Position numbers and translations under genes: made by a program. The notes under the pieces were generated by a model, which was not told the DNA's origin, made no database searches, and saw only the letters and a list, made by a program, of their open reading frames with translations. A DNA stretch of 64,000 nt from the NCBI GenBank assembly GCA_030035585.1, contig CM057472.1:92997601-93061600 (forward strand), read 5' to 3'. The stretch comes from Dugong dugon. Lineage: Eukaryota; Chordata; Mammalia; Sirenia; Dugongidae. Positions 46,693-56,959 of this stretch are shown here, in pieces (positions within the stretch are counted from its first letter, which is position 1; each line of letters begins with the position of its first letter).

Positions 46693-48338
46693 TCAGTCGT
46701 TATTTTTCTCATTTATAGATTGTAGATTTGTTTGTTTCATCACCCTCCCCTTTTTTTTTTTTTATAAATTTGACTATGTCTGAGCAGGAAGACTGTGTGT
46801 TCTTTGTTGTTTGCTTATCTGTGGGCACAGTAATTTTCACCTCCTTCTCCAATTGTCAGGGTCAGTCACTCGGATATGGTACAGCAGGGCAGGTTTAGCT
46901 GAAGGGAAGTTACTGGGGTGGGTTGTTTGTGGCACTTACTACAGCCACCAGAGTGGGTAGTTAATCAGTGCAGGGCAGGTTCCAGTAGGCCGTGCCTGTG
47001 CTTCTTGGTGGTGTGATGTCAAGCACACAGTGCAGGTAGGCCAGATGCAGTGGGGAGATTTTTATGTGTTGAGCTAAGATGGATATGGGAGAGAGGAGAG
47101 AGGAACAGGAACCAAAAACATACAAACAAACAAAAAAGAATGCTAGGGGAGCTTGCCATTGGAGTGGAGAGATGAGAGACTATGAAATGGAGAAAAACAG
47201 AAAGGGGAAGAGGAAGAAAAGAAAAGAATGAATAAGTAAAAATTGGAAAGGTTAAAGAACTGCAGTGTTCCCAGTGATCCCACCGGTGCAGCTATGAGGT
47301 CTGGCGAAGTTACTCTCATGTGTTGCAGTACAGCCTTGCTAGAAGGTGTGGAGGTATACAACACCAGGTATTCAGGGAACAGAAAGAGAAGGAAGATATA
47401 GAGAGAAGAAAAACTGAGCAATGAAGAAAGTCAAAAAGGGAAAAAGAGGAAAAAGAAGACAAAACAAATAAAAGAAAAAAAGAACATGAAAGGCCCCCAA
47501 AAATATAGGAAGAAAATAAATAAATAAAGAAATGCTCTCAGGGATCCCTCTGCACGTCTGTGCAAGCCTAGGGGGAAGTCTCATTGCCACACAGCACCTC
47601 CTGGCCAGAAAGGTCTCCCAACTCAAGAAAAGGAAAAGAAAACAAACAAACAATTCAGAACAAACAAACAAACAAAAGCCCCGGGATCCCACCAGCATGG
47701 CAGCCCAGACTGGGAAGTAGCTCCACACTTGAACGGAGCTCCACGGCCCCTCAGGAAGAAGCAAAGACGGCGAACGGAGCCAAGTATTTGAACGAAAGGA
47801 GTCGGAGGTGGTGAGAGGTAAGGAGGAAATCAAAAGCAGCAGAAAAAAAAGCAACACTAGCAGCCAACAAATGGCACTCAGACAGCTGGCCCATTCGAGT
47901 GTGTGGAATCCAAGCAGCCGGTGATTCCCAGTCAAGAGATTGTGGCCATGGGAAGGAGAGGAGGCCGAGTCAGGGTGGAGAATGGTGGGGGGTGGGAAAG
48001 CGTATATCACAAATTACCAGTTGTTTTGTCTCCCGCTGGACGCTCCGCGAGGCTGCTTTCTTGTACCCCCTGTTTGCTGGTCTCCGATAGGAGTCTAAGA
48101 TGGCAGATCCACACTGCATTAGCTGGTAGGGGACCTCTGCATGAATGTCTCCTTCTCTCTGTTCTCTGTCAGTTTTCTCACTCAATTTGGTGCTTGGCTG
48201 AGTTCTTTATCTCTTCATTTGATGTTTTAGGATTTCAGGATTGTTGTATTCTCTGTTCGGCTTAGTTTTTCAGATCTTTGTTGTGGAGGGACAGCATGGT
48301 GCTTCTGCCTAGAGCACCATTTTGCTGGAACTCTCAGA
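46693..48338 (-). promoter_or_regulatory. L1 5'UTR (internal promoter region)
   Basis: The 1.65 kb upstream of ORF1 are more GC-rich than the surroundings and include purine-rich blocks on the plus strand (47150-47480). The element start reads 'gttccagcaaaatggtgctc' on the minus strand. The 'caaaatgg' word near the start resembles the CCAT/YY1-type site that L1 5' ends carry, which is an inference. A 212-codon sense frame (48010-47372, Phe/Leu-rich, reading the complement of the purine tract) and a 120-codon antisense frame (47903-48265) lie here; neither shows a known domain. Confidence 0.75.
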
Positions 48339-48562
48339 GTGGTAAATTTTAAGGAGATTCCTGTAGCTCACTAAGAGATATTTTTCCAACTGCCTGCTTC
48401 AATTTTTAATATCTCCTTCTCTGAATTGTAATTACTACAAGTGCCTTGTGTATAGAGTAAGCTTTTATAAAGTAAGGAGTGATATTGCTTGTTTAACTAT
48501 GCAATCCATTTAAAATAATGAAAAAAGCTTTCTGGTTAGAAATATTCTAAAGGATTATAGGT

Positions 48563-48722
48563 TTTTGCTACTCAAATGGTGGTCCATGGACCAGCAACAC
48601 TGGCATCACTTAAAAGCCTATAAGAAATGTAGACTCTCATGTATGGCCCTGAATTTGCATTTTAACAAGATCCTCAGATGATTTCTATGCATGTTAAAGT
48701 TTCAGAAACACTGTTATAGATA
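48563..48722 (+). mobile_element. MER5A-type hAT DNA transposon remnant
   Basis: Order matches MER5A: 'gctactcaaatggtggtcca', 'ggaccagcaacactggcatc', 'aagaaatgtagactctcatg', 'gcattttaacaagatcctc', 'gatttctatgcatgttaaag' and 'tttcagaaacactgttata'. Non-autonomous and non-coding. Confidence 0.85.
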
Positions 48723-49392
48723 ATTTTCCTCTCAGTGATAAGTTTAAAAAATAATCAGTCAAGATAGATGGTTCAAAGAAAAGAAAAGAGCAGACAGGGC
48801 AGATAGAGAGAAGGACAAGCACTCTGAGTGGAAGTTCGGACTTCTGAGAGTTGTCCTCCAATCTCCAGGATTGCAACTTCAAGACCACACCAATAAGCAA
48901 TTGAGGTTTTCAACCCAGGCTGCCCACTTAATAATGTAGGGAGCTTTAGAATGATGCTTCTTTTCCAGAACAAGTTAATCAGATGTCACCATTCTTCTGA
49001 ATTCTGAATATGGGAAGATATATAAAAGGAATTGATAAAATATAAATTATAAAATACATGTATTGAAAGGAATTTAGAAACTAACCAACCAATGACTCCC
49101 ATCCAAAGCTTACATATTCTACTCTATCCTATGTACTGATCATCTTATTTTTGCTCTAGTGGAAGAAATTCAGAAGGCAACTAACCAATTACTCTATTCT
49201 TGAGTACCCTACTCCATTCCCCTCTTCAGAAATGACCACCTTATCTCTGCTTAAATATTTATAGTGTTGGAGAATGGGGTACCCCCAAAGGTATTCGGTT
49301 TAATTTTTTTGGACAGTTCTAAATACTAAGAAGTTTTCCTTTATGATGTATTTGGAAGTGCTATTTCAATAATTTAACAGTAACTCAGTAAA
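48723..49392. other. Unique DNA with a ~95-bp diverged tandem duplication
   Basis: 49069-49163 and 49164-49254 align as a diverged tandem pair ('ctaaccaaccaatgactcc' / 'caactaaccaattactcta'; 'actgatcatcttatttttgc' / 'aatgaccaccttatctctgc'). The frames on the minus strand at 48694-48973 have no motif. Confidence 0.5.
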
Positions 49393-49558
49393 AAACAAAC
49401 AAGGACCCTTGCCATTGAGTTGATTCTGACTCATAGCAACCCTATAGGACAGAGTAGAACTGTCCCATAGGGTTTCCAAGGAGTGCCTGGTGGATTCGAC
49501 CTGCTGACCTTTTGGTCAGCAGCTGTAGCTCTTAGCCACTATGCCACTAGTGTTTCCA
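49393..49558 (-). mobile_element. AfroSINE, short form, minus strand
   Basis: 'cccttgccattgagttgatt', 'ctcatagcaaccctatagga', 'cagagtagaactgtcccata', 'ttttggtcagcagctgtagc' and 'actatgccactagtgtttcc'. Confidence 0.93.
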
Positions 49559-49734
49559 GTAATTTAGTATGAACTTGCTTAAAGTATTGTGCTTGCTTGA
49601 GATATGCATAGGTTAATCTTATTTACTGGACATACCTAAAATTAAGGACAGGCATTATCTTTACAGAATAAATGTTTTCAGGCATGTATTTTGAATCAGA
49701 ATTTCCAGTAAGTAAAAACTTCTCACAGAGCATT

Positions 49735-50002
49735 GATATATTTTTTTTATTTTTATTTTTACTGTACTTTAAATGAAGGTTTACAGAACAAATAGTTTCT
49801 CATTAAACAGTCAGTACACATATTGTATTATGACATTGGTTAACAACTCGACTACATGTCAACACTGTCCCTTCTCAACTTTGGAGGATTTTTTTTTTGT
49901 GTGAAAATATACATAGCCAAAGATACACCATTTCAAAAATGTCTGCATGTTCAATTCAGTAACATCGATTACAGTCTTCCAGTAGTGCTGCTATTCTCAC
50001 TA
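49735..50002 (-). mobile_element. L1 3' end, 5'-truncated, minus strand, with TSD
   Basis: T-rich tail complement, then terminal module 2 ('gtttacagaacaaatagttt', 'cattggttaacaactcgac') and the module spacer ('tacatagccaaagatacacc'), ending just before module 1. Exact direct repeat tcacagagcatt at 49723-49734 and 50003-50014. The module-plus-spacer order assigns it to the duplicated-module L1 type. Confidence 0.92.
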
Positions 50003-50009
50003 TCACAGA

Positions 50010-50092
50010 GCATTTATTGTGTGTCAGACCCTGTGCTAGGCTTCAGAGGTAGAAAGATGAATAAAGATGTCCTCTAAGAAGTCCTGTCCAAG
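50010..50092 (-). mobile_element. L2 3' fragment, minus strand
   Basis: 'catttattgtgtgtcagacc', 'ctgtgctaggcttcagaggt' and 'gatgaataaagatgtcct' follow the reverse complement of the L2 3' end. It appears to be the host sequence into which the adjacent L1 end inserted. Confidence 0.55.
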
Positions 50093-52003
50093 CTAATTTG
50101 AACCCTAATGCTAACTCATAAACATTCACGCTACCTTACTGTCCATAACTTTGACCCTTGGGAAGATCCCAGCCCAGACATTATTTGACAATAAGGGCTT
50201 ATTCATTTATCACCTTGTTTCTCATATCACACTTATCCTTGCCATTCAAAATACTCTTCCCTCTATTATGATTTTCATCATTTTAGATAAATTAGATTCA
50301 TTACCTGACATCAACTATTTCTACTTGGTTCAAATTGCTTGTGATCCATTTTAAGTGAATCTAACAGACTCAAATCTGTTCTAGGAATCTCCCTTCCCCA
50401 CTTATCAGAAAAATCACACGGAGTTTAGAAATAAGTTTTTCACCAGAATTGACAGAATATTGCTTTGGATATGCACTGAAATTGTATGTTGGTTGGTTCA
50501 GATATTTTTATTTCCCCTTCTTTGGATTTTATCCATCTTTCTTCAACAGAAGTAACCCTAACATGCCACTCTGATTTTCTAGTTTTTACAAATTTTATTG
50601 TGTTTATTCTAATGTAAAATTCAGAACTAATCATATCTAATGAATTACCTGTGATTTCCAATTATCACACAGACCTAAGGGGTCAGAGCTGAAGCACGTA
50701 CTGTCGGAATTAATCGATTAGGATATAGAATGATATGTTTTGTTTGCTGTCATGAAACTATGAAAAGAAACACACCCAGAATGTGTTATCTTCTGAAATG
50801 AGATTGAAAAATATGATGGTGCGTGGATTGGAAGTATTAATATTTGGCAAAGATAAGTTGCTATGTCAGGAATTTAGCCTTTTTATTTTCAAGCCCAGCC
50901 AAGGCTCACTCATCACTATCAACATAGTCACTTTGACAAATTTGGCAGATGGAGTAAGATTTGTAAACCTGACTTTACTTTCCACTATCAGAGGGGGCAA
51001 AAAAAAAAAGAATAGCTATTTTTGCTATTTAATATGATGTTGCCACCAGAGGTGCCGTGGTTTTCTGTGCTTTGCAAGCGCTTACTGTTAATGTGTACAC
51101 TCATTACTGAGGAAAGAAAAAGTAATATTTTGCTCTGCCTGAATTCATGTATTGATTTGGATTCTCCTGTCTCTTAATTTTGAGCCTCTGCTTTCATGAA
51201 AGATTTGCCCAGTAACTGGTGAAAACATAGTATTTAGGCGAAAATAACCCATTACTTATCCTTTTACACAGTGAGACTTTTTTGGGTGGGGGGAGAGAAA
51301 TTTATAAAATTTCAAATGAAATTTGTATTTGAAAGAGAAGTCTTGTACTTCTCATATTTTGCTTGCTTCTTTCTCTCAAATACTATCGGTTCATTTGTTA
51401 TCTTTTAGTCAATGTGAAATGAGTGTGTTCTATTAAGGAAGAAATTCCATTTCTTAGCAATAACGTTAGAAACTTTCTGTATTCTAGCCTAAAACTCCCT
51501 CCGAGGGCCATAGCATTCACCGTTTATGGCTTTGACTCCTACAAACCAGGAAATAAAGGCTGCATGTGGGTCACAATTCAGAGAGAAAACGAGATCATTA
51601 GCAGTATGCACTGTAATAGCCATTCTTGAGTAGAAGCAGCACATTTTCAGCCCATTTCCACCACTTAGAGACTTCCTTCTTTCCCCTTTGAAAGGAATCT
51701 CTAGCTGTGCATCATTATAGTGTGCAGTGGTTCAGGAGAGAGGAAGTGAGTGACCGGGAGGGCTGGAGAGAGAAGAAGCTGAGGAATCAAAAGAAAACTA
51801 CTATGCTGTAAGAAGAAAATAAACTGCCACTTTTACTTTAGGACTAAAGACTTTTAAAGCCCATAGTAATTTTCAGCCTTTATTGATACTGTCGGCAGGG
51901 ATATGAGCTTTTGTGTAGAGAAACATACACAGGTACATAGGTACAGAGCACACGCCTCCACCGTGAGCTTATACACATCCAAATTCCAAATCAGATAACA
52001 TTT
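50093..52003. other. Repeat-poor unique DNA
   Basis: About 1.9 kb in which I recognise no interspersed repeat, one of the longest such stretches here. 51420-51900 has more balanced composition than the surroundings. The frames of 60-84 codons lack motifs. This is a candidate for conserved noncoding sequence, but conservation cannot be judged from a single genome. Confidence 0.45.
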
Positions 52004-52162
52004 AGGTCCATCTTTGTGGGGCAGTAGTTAAGTGTTGGGCTGCTAACCAAAAGGTCAGCAGTTTGAATCTACCAGCTGCTCTTTGGAAACCCTGTGGGGC
52101 AGTTCTACTCTGTCCTGTAGGATATGAGTCGAAATCATCTATGGCAATGGGTTTGGTTTTTT
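52004..52162 (+). mobile_element. AfroSINE, short form
   Basis: 'tctttgtggggcagtagtta', 'ggctgctaaccaaaaggtca', box-B-like 'gtttgaatct', 'ggaaaccctgtggggcagtt' and 'ggcaatgggtttggtttttt'. A small deletion occurs at 'gtaggatatgag'. Confidence 0.93.
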
Positions 52163-53845
52163 GGTGTTCACGTACCTCAACTGAAGGATCTGTTTATTTT
52201 CTTGCTTCATAGAAGACTCTTTTGTCATGACAACAGAACTAAAGGGAGGAGGGGCAATGATATTTAAAATTACATCCTAGAAAATGTAGTAAATCATAAA
52301 TGTGTTGACACATTTGTTCCCAAAATTATTTTTGTGTGCTTTAAACTTTTTCTTACAAGTTCCTAATAATAATAACTGTTAAAATTTTTAAAAAATACAA
52401 GAAGAATTTTTTTTGCTGATTCCTGATCGATAACTTCAATGTCAAATTTGTAATTATAAAATAAAATATGTAATTTATTAACAAAGTAAATTGTTTTCTT
52501 TATTTACTTAACAACCCCCCCCCCAAAAAAAACCCCTAGAACAAACTTTACTTAGGAGATTGATTTTCCTGTTGTTTAACTATAAACCTAAAAGATGATT
52601 CCACAAAATTCATAAGTTTAAGATAAAAATATAAAATTTTATTTATTTAAACAAAATAAGAATTATGAGCTACACTCTTATGAAAAAAAGCTGCTTAATT
52701 ATTGAGTATCTACCATGTAATTCCTGAAGTAGTAGTTTAAGTAAAATGCCTAAAAATTGACAAAAAAATAAGACTATCCATGTCTTGTGCCCCTTGATAT
52801 TAAATGGATGGTTTCAATGTTTTGAAATGATAAAAACTGAGTTACATCCTGGGGTTTGTATCAGCTATTGAGCTGGATTAATTGTCTGATTCCATTCCAA
52901 CCGATTAATAGACTAATAGACATGGGAAGATAATGAGGACCTGTAATCCAAAATGCCCTTCCCTGTATTACATACAAGGAAACAGAAACTCTCCATTGAA
53001 GGTTAAAAACAAAACAAAACAAACAAACAAACAAACAAAAAGCCTGAATAGACTTTAGGGAGAAAAAAAACTGAATTAATCAAAATTATTAGTAATAGAG
53101 TAAAGCAAAATTCAAGAACCACGTCAATTTGGTATGACTCAATGCATCTGAGCAGAAAATAATTCTCCCCTGGGAGCCTACAACATGGAACACTCAGACT
53201 GCTTTCAGATGGTTTAGATGACACTTTTAAGTCTAGATTGTCCCTAAGCTCATCTTGTACCCACCTTGATACAGTGATGAGCGTGTAGTCATGTCTCAGG
53301 AAAAAATCCAACTCTAAATGGCGAACATTAGCAATACAAGTTTTCACAAAAATATTGTGAAGGGAAGAGGAATAGAATTTCAACCACAGAACTCAAAGCA
53401 AAATTTAATATGTCACTATTACTAGCCCTCTTTTTCCTAGTGTTTTTCCAAGTACTAGACACTTCGTCTATTTCTTTTTTTTTTTTTACTTTATACCCCT
53501 TTGAAAGCTCCTTGTATTGTTTCCCACAATTTAGCTGCAGCTTTCAGTTTTAAAATTCCATCAAGAAAAATATTACCATGATTATTTGACTCCACCCATC
53601 TTAGAAAGAAACTTGGTTACCTAAGTTTGATCCTAGTAGTCTTGCACTTACTCCTAGTGGCTTATCAAATTATATACTAAGAGAAATGGACCTCCAGATC
53701 TCTTAGGAATGGGGGCAAGGGGCAGCAAAATCATTCTTTTGCTAAGAAAAATAAAAATAAAAGAACTACTTCTCCTCCTCCTCCTCCTCGTCTTTCCCTC
53801 TTAATTCCCGTCTTCCTCATTTTCCTTCTTTTATTATTATTATTT
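52163..53845. other. Unique DNA with simple-sequence tracts
   Basis: Simple tracts: C10-A8-C4 at 52515-52536, (AAAC)n at 53005-53041, T run about 53476-53489, (CTC)n at 53770-53790. The minus frame at 53003-53383 (126 codons) starts inside unique DNA and ends in the AAAC tract, with no recognisable domain. No other feature. Confidence 0.5.
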
Positions 53846-53860
53846 AATGAGTGTTTACCA

Positions 53861-54026
53861 AACCAAAACCAAACCCGGTGTCATGGAGTCGATTCCTACT
53901 CATAGCGACCCTATAGGACAGAGTAGAACTGCCCCATAGTGTTTCCAAGAAGTGCCTGGTAGATTCAAACTGCCAATCTTTTGGTTAGCAGACATAGCAC
54001 TTAACCACTATGCCACCAGGGTTTCC
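53861..54026 (-). mobile_element. AfroSINE, short form, with 15-bp TSD
   Basis: 'ccaaaaccaaacccggtgtc', 'ctcatagcgaccctatagga', 'cagagtagaactgccccata' and 'actatgccaccagggtttcc'. Direct repeat aatgagtgtttacca at 53846-53860 and aatgaatgtttacca at 54027-54041, with one mismatch. Confidence 0.95.
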
Positions 54027-54041
54027 AATGAATGTTTACCA

Positions 54042-54439
54042 TGGGTCAATCATTTAGGTAGCAATTTAACACTTTTTATTTAATTTAGTGTTTATAAGAA
54101 ATCAATGATATATCGGCACTATACAAAACAGAACGAGAAAACACTTCAACCAAAAAAAAGTGGCTACAAAAACAAACAAGAAACATGGATGAGAGTTTCC
54201 ATCAAAGCTTACAAAAGCTGCTCTCATTTGTTTTATAGGCACTCTATAAATTGTTATGATGACACAGAGGTGTAGGAAAAAATCTAAAACACAAATGACT
54301 TATTCGTAATCAAACTTCCACATTTCTCACTGAGGAACCACTGTGATAGAAATGTTCAAAAATCCAGGCAGATATGACGGTAGGCGGGTAAAGAAGTAAA
54401 TTCTGCACTTTTTTTGTTTTGTTTTGCCATTCACTTTGA
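54042..54439. other. No feature recognised
   Basis: Unique-looking DNA between the AfroSINE and the old L1. Confidence 0.45.
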
Positions 54440-55380
54440 TGGATATAGATTAATTCTTTTGTATTTTTAATACACTTTAATTTTTAGAGAAGATGTAGGT
54501 TTACAAAAATTGTACAAAAAGGACAGAAATTTACTACATGCTCCCTCTTGCCCTGCACCCACTCCCCCTATTAGCAATGTCTTGGCTTGCATTACTGTGA
54601 TTCATTTTTTTTACAATCGATGAACCAATACTGATGCATTATTAAGTAAATATTATTAACTGTTAAGATAGTATTATCATTTACTAAACGGTAATGTTTT
54701 CATTAGGGTTCCTAGGGTTCGCTGTTTCTGTCACACACCTATAACAAACGCATAAAGGCATGTGTCCATCATTACAGTATTACGCAGGGTGATTCACTGC
54801 CCTAAAAATCCTCAGTGTTCCAACTACCCATACCTTTCCCACTCCTAAGCCTCTGGCAACCACTGATCTTTGTGTTACATCTATATTTTTACCTTTTCCA
54901 GAATGTCATATGGTTGGAATCATAAAATAGTCATTTCAAATTGACTTCTCTTACTTACATTATGCATTTAAAGTTCCTCCATGTCTTCTTAAACTTGATA
55001 GCTCATTTCTTTTTATCATTAAATAATATTCCATTGTATGGATGTACCACAGGTTGTTTATCAATTCAATTCCCCAACTGAAGGACTTCTTGGTTCCTTC
55101 TAATTTTTGCCAGTTAGAGTAAAGCTGCTTCTAAAAGTAATCAAGTTCAGGTTTTTGTTACAACTTAGCCATTTTGGCTCTAAGATGTATATATTTCCAA
55201 CTCATTTGGATAAACACCTAGGAGTTATCATATTGCTGATCATATGTTAAGACTATGTTTAGCTTTGTAAGAAACTCTCAGTCTATCTTCCAAAGTAGAT
55301 GTACCATCTTGCATTCTCACCGGCAATTTATGAGAGTTCGTGTTGCTCCAAATTCTCAAGAGCTACTGATGTAGCTACTG
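54440..55380 (-). mobile_element. Old L1 (L1MA-type) 3' end, minus strand
   Basis: Matches the reverse complement of the mammal-wide L1M 3' region in order. 3'UTR: 'tacaatcgatgaaccaata', 'cattagggttcctagggttc', 'cactgccctaaaaatcctc', 'ggcaaccactgatctttgtg'. ORF2 C-terminus: 'cagaatgtcatatggttgga', 'taatattccattgtatggat', 'cttccaaagtagatgtacca'. Decayed and non-coding. Confidence 0.87.
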
Positions 55381-56959
55381 ACAAGGATACCCATTTACCC
55401 TAATAAAGGGTGGGGTAGTATAATTCCCACTGAGGGCTATCTCTACCCAAATGGCAGAAAAATGTGATGTAGAGTGTGAATTTTGAGAGATTTATTTAAA
55501 AGGAAACTCTGTGAAAGTAGAGGTAAGGTCAGGGACTGTGTGCAAGTGTGTGTGTGTATGTGTGTGTTGTTCATGTGTGTACATGCAATGAGGGAAGATA
55601 GACTTTGGGAGGAGTACTCAGGGTGAGAGGGTAATGGAGAGTTAGCTCAAGAGATCCTCCTGAGTTGGCTGAATCTGTGTTGCCTTTGAGGTATTTTTTT
55701 TTTTTTTTTAGTATAAAATCTTGCTAAAACTTCTCAGATTTCTAAGATGTCAACATCCCTCTCCCTAATTCTTGCACTACTTCCAGCCCAAAGGGACCCT
55801 CAAATACTAAGAGAAGTGTTCCTGATGGTCAGCAGTACACATGTATAAGAACCAGGGGCTATAACTGATACTGGAAGATGGGAAGTGCAGTCTAGAAAAC
55901 TTAGAATAAAAGGCACATTGAAGATAACAGCTTGGCTGATAAATGCCACTGAAAAAGACTTAGTTGTTTTTGATTTGCCTCCAGGGATAAGAGAAGAGGA
56001 ACAGGATCCTGGAACTTTGAAAAATTGGAGAATCCAAGAAAAAAATACAGGTAATATACAGGATGACTTAAAAATAGCTTTCCCAGCAGAATAGAACAGA
56101 AACCATTATCAGAGGCAAAAGAAGCAGGTGTGGACCATGAGGCAGTAGGAGCAAAAATTTAATTCAGAAGCTGCAGAATTGCTGTACCATTCATTGTATT
56201 TCATAGCTGAAGGGTCAAATCCTGCAGAGGAGCTTTCAAAATGGTATAATCCATCTCAAGAGATTCCTTGACTGAGTGTGGAGGCTGGACAGAGAAGTGG
56301 AGGAGAGGGCCCAGACCCACAATAAGTACCTATAAGGAAAGCCCAACTGACTGCACTATCTCCCTACTTCTTGACCATTAACTATCCCCAGTTACATGGT
56401 CATTAGAATGCACATTCACAACCAGATGCATAAGTATCTTTACATATGTTGCAGAAACCCACTCTAGCTTCTAAAATTAATCAATCCTGATCCATCCCTC
56501 TAATAAATTATGAAACAATCCCCAAAATTAGGGGTAAAAATTGTACTAGGTTAAAGAAAGTCAAGCCTGAACTTGCAAAGACATAGATATATTGCAGGGG
56601 AAAAAAACTTTAAATAAGTATAATTAGTGAGCTTCAATTAATATTTATTGTTTTCTACTCACCAAAGAAGATCAAATGGCTAAAAAACAAAAGAAAAACA
56701 TAAAATATTGTCATTTTTTTTTTTGACATTTGAAATTTAAATAATGCTATAAGAAAGGACAATAGAGATCTCTGGTATATAAAGATCTTGGAAGTCATTA
56801 CCCTCATCCTTACAAGAAGAAAAAGATGAAGAAACTGATTAACAATGACTATTCTTAGACTCTCCCAGAGTATTGAAGTAGCAGAGAAAACCACCATACC
56901 AAAATATGAAAATACAGACAAATACAAGGCATCACAATTGCGATAAACTTCCCTGGAGC
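55381..56959. other. Unassigned DNA, TG-rich patch
   Basis: A TG-rich microsatellite lies at 55545-55581 and a T run at 55692-55709. The 69-codon frame at 55885-56094 and the 106-codon minus frame at 56655-56975 have no domain. The 3' part may belong to the ancient repeat that follows. Confidence 0.45.

Larger units (their letters stand above)
40226..48338 (-). mobile_element. Full-length L1 retrotransposon (~8.1 kb), minus strand, inactive
   Basis: Complete architecture on the minus strand: 5' end near 48338 (first bases 'tctgagagttccagcaaaat'), about 1.65-kb 5'UTR, ORF1 (46692-45682), about 450-bp spacer, ORF2 (45233-41426), about 1.2-kb 3'UTR with a duplicated terminal module, and an A tail (T run at 40229-40244). 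Flanking direct repeats are gtggtaattttt at 40214-40225 and gtggtaaatttt at 48339-48350 (11/12). The right copy abuts 'aagg', so the pre-insertion site reads TTTT/AA, the canonical L1 nick. Both ORFs carry stops, so it is full length but dead. Confidence 0.96.

Noticed and set aside
53003-53383. 126-codon minus frame
   Set aside because: Its C-terminal end is encoded by the (AAAC)n tract and no domain is visible.
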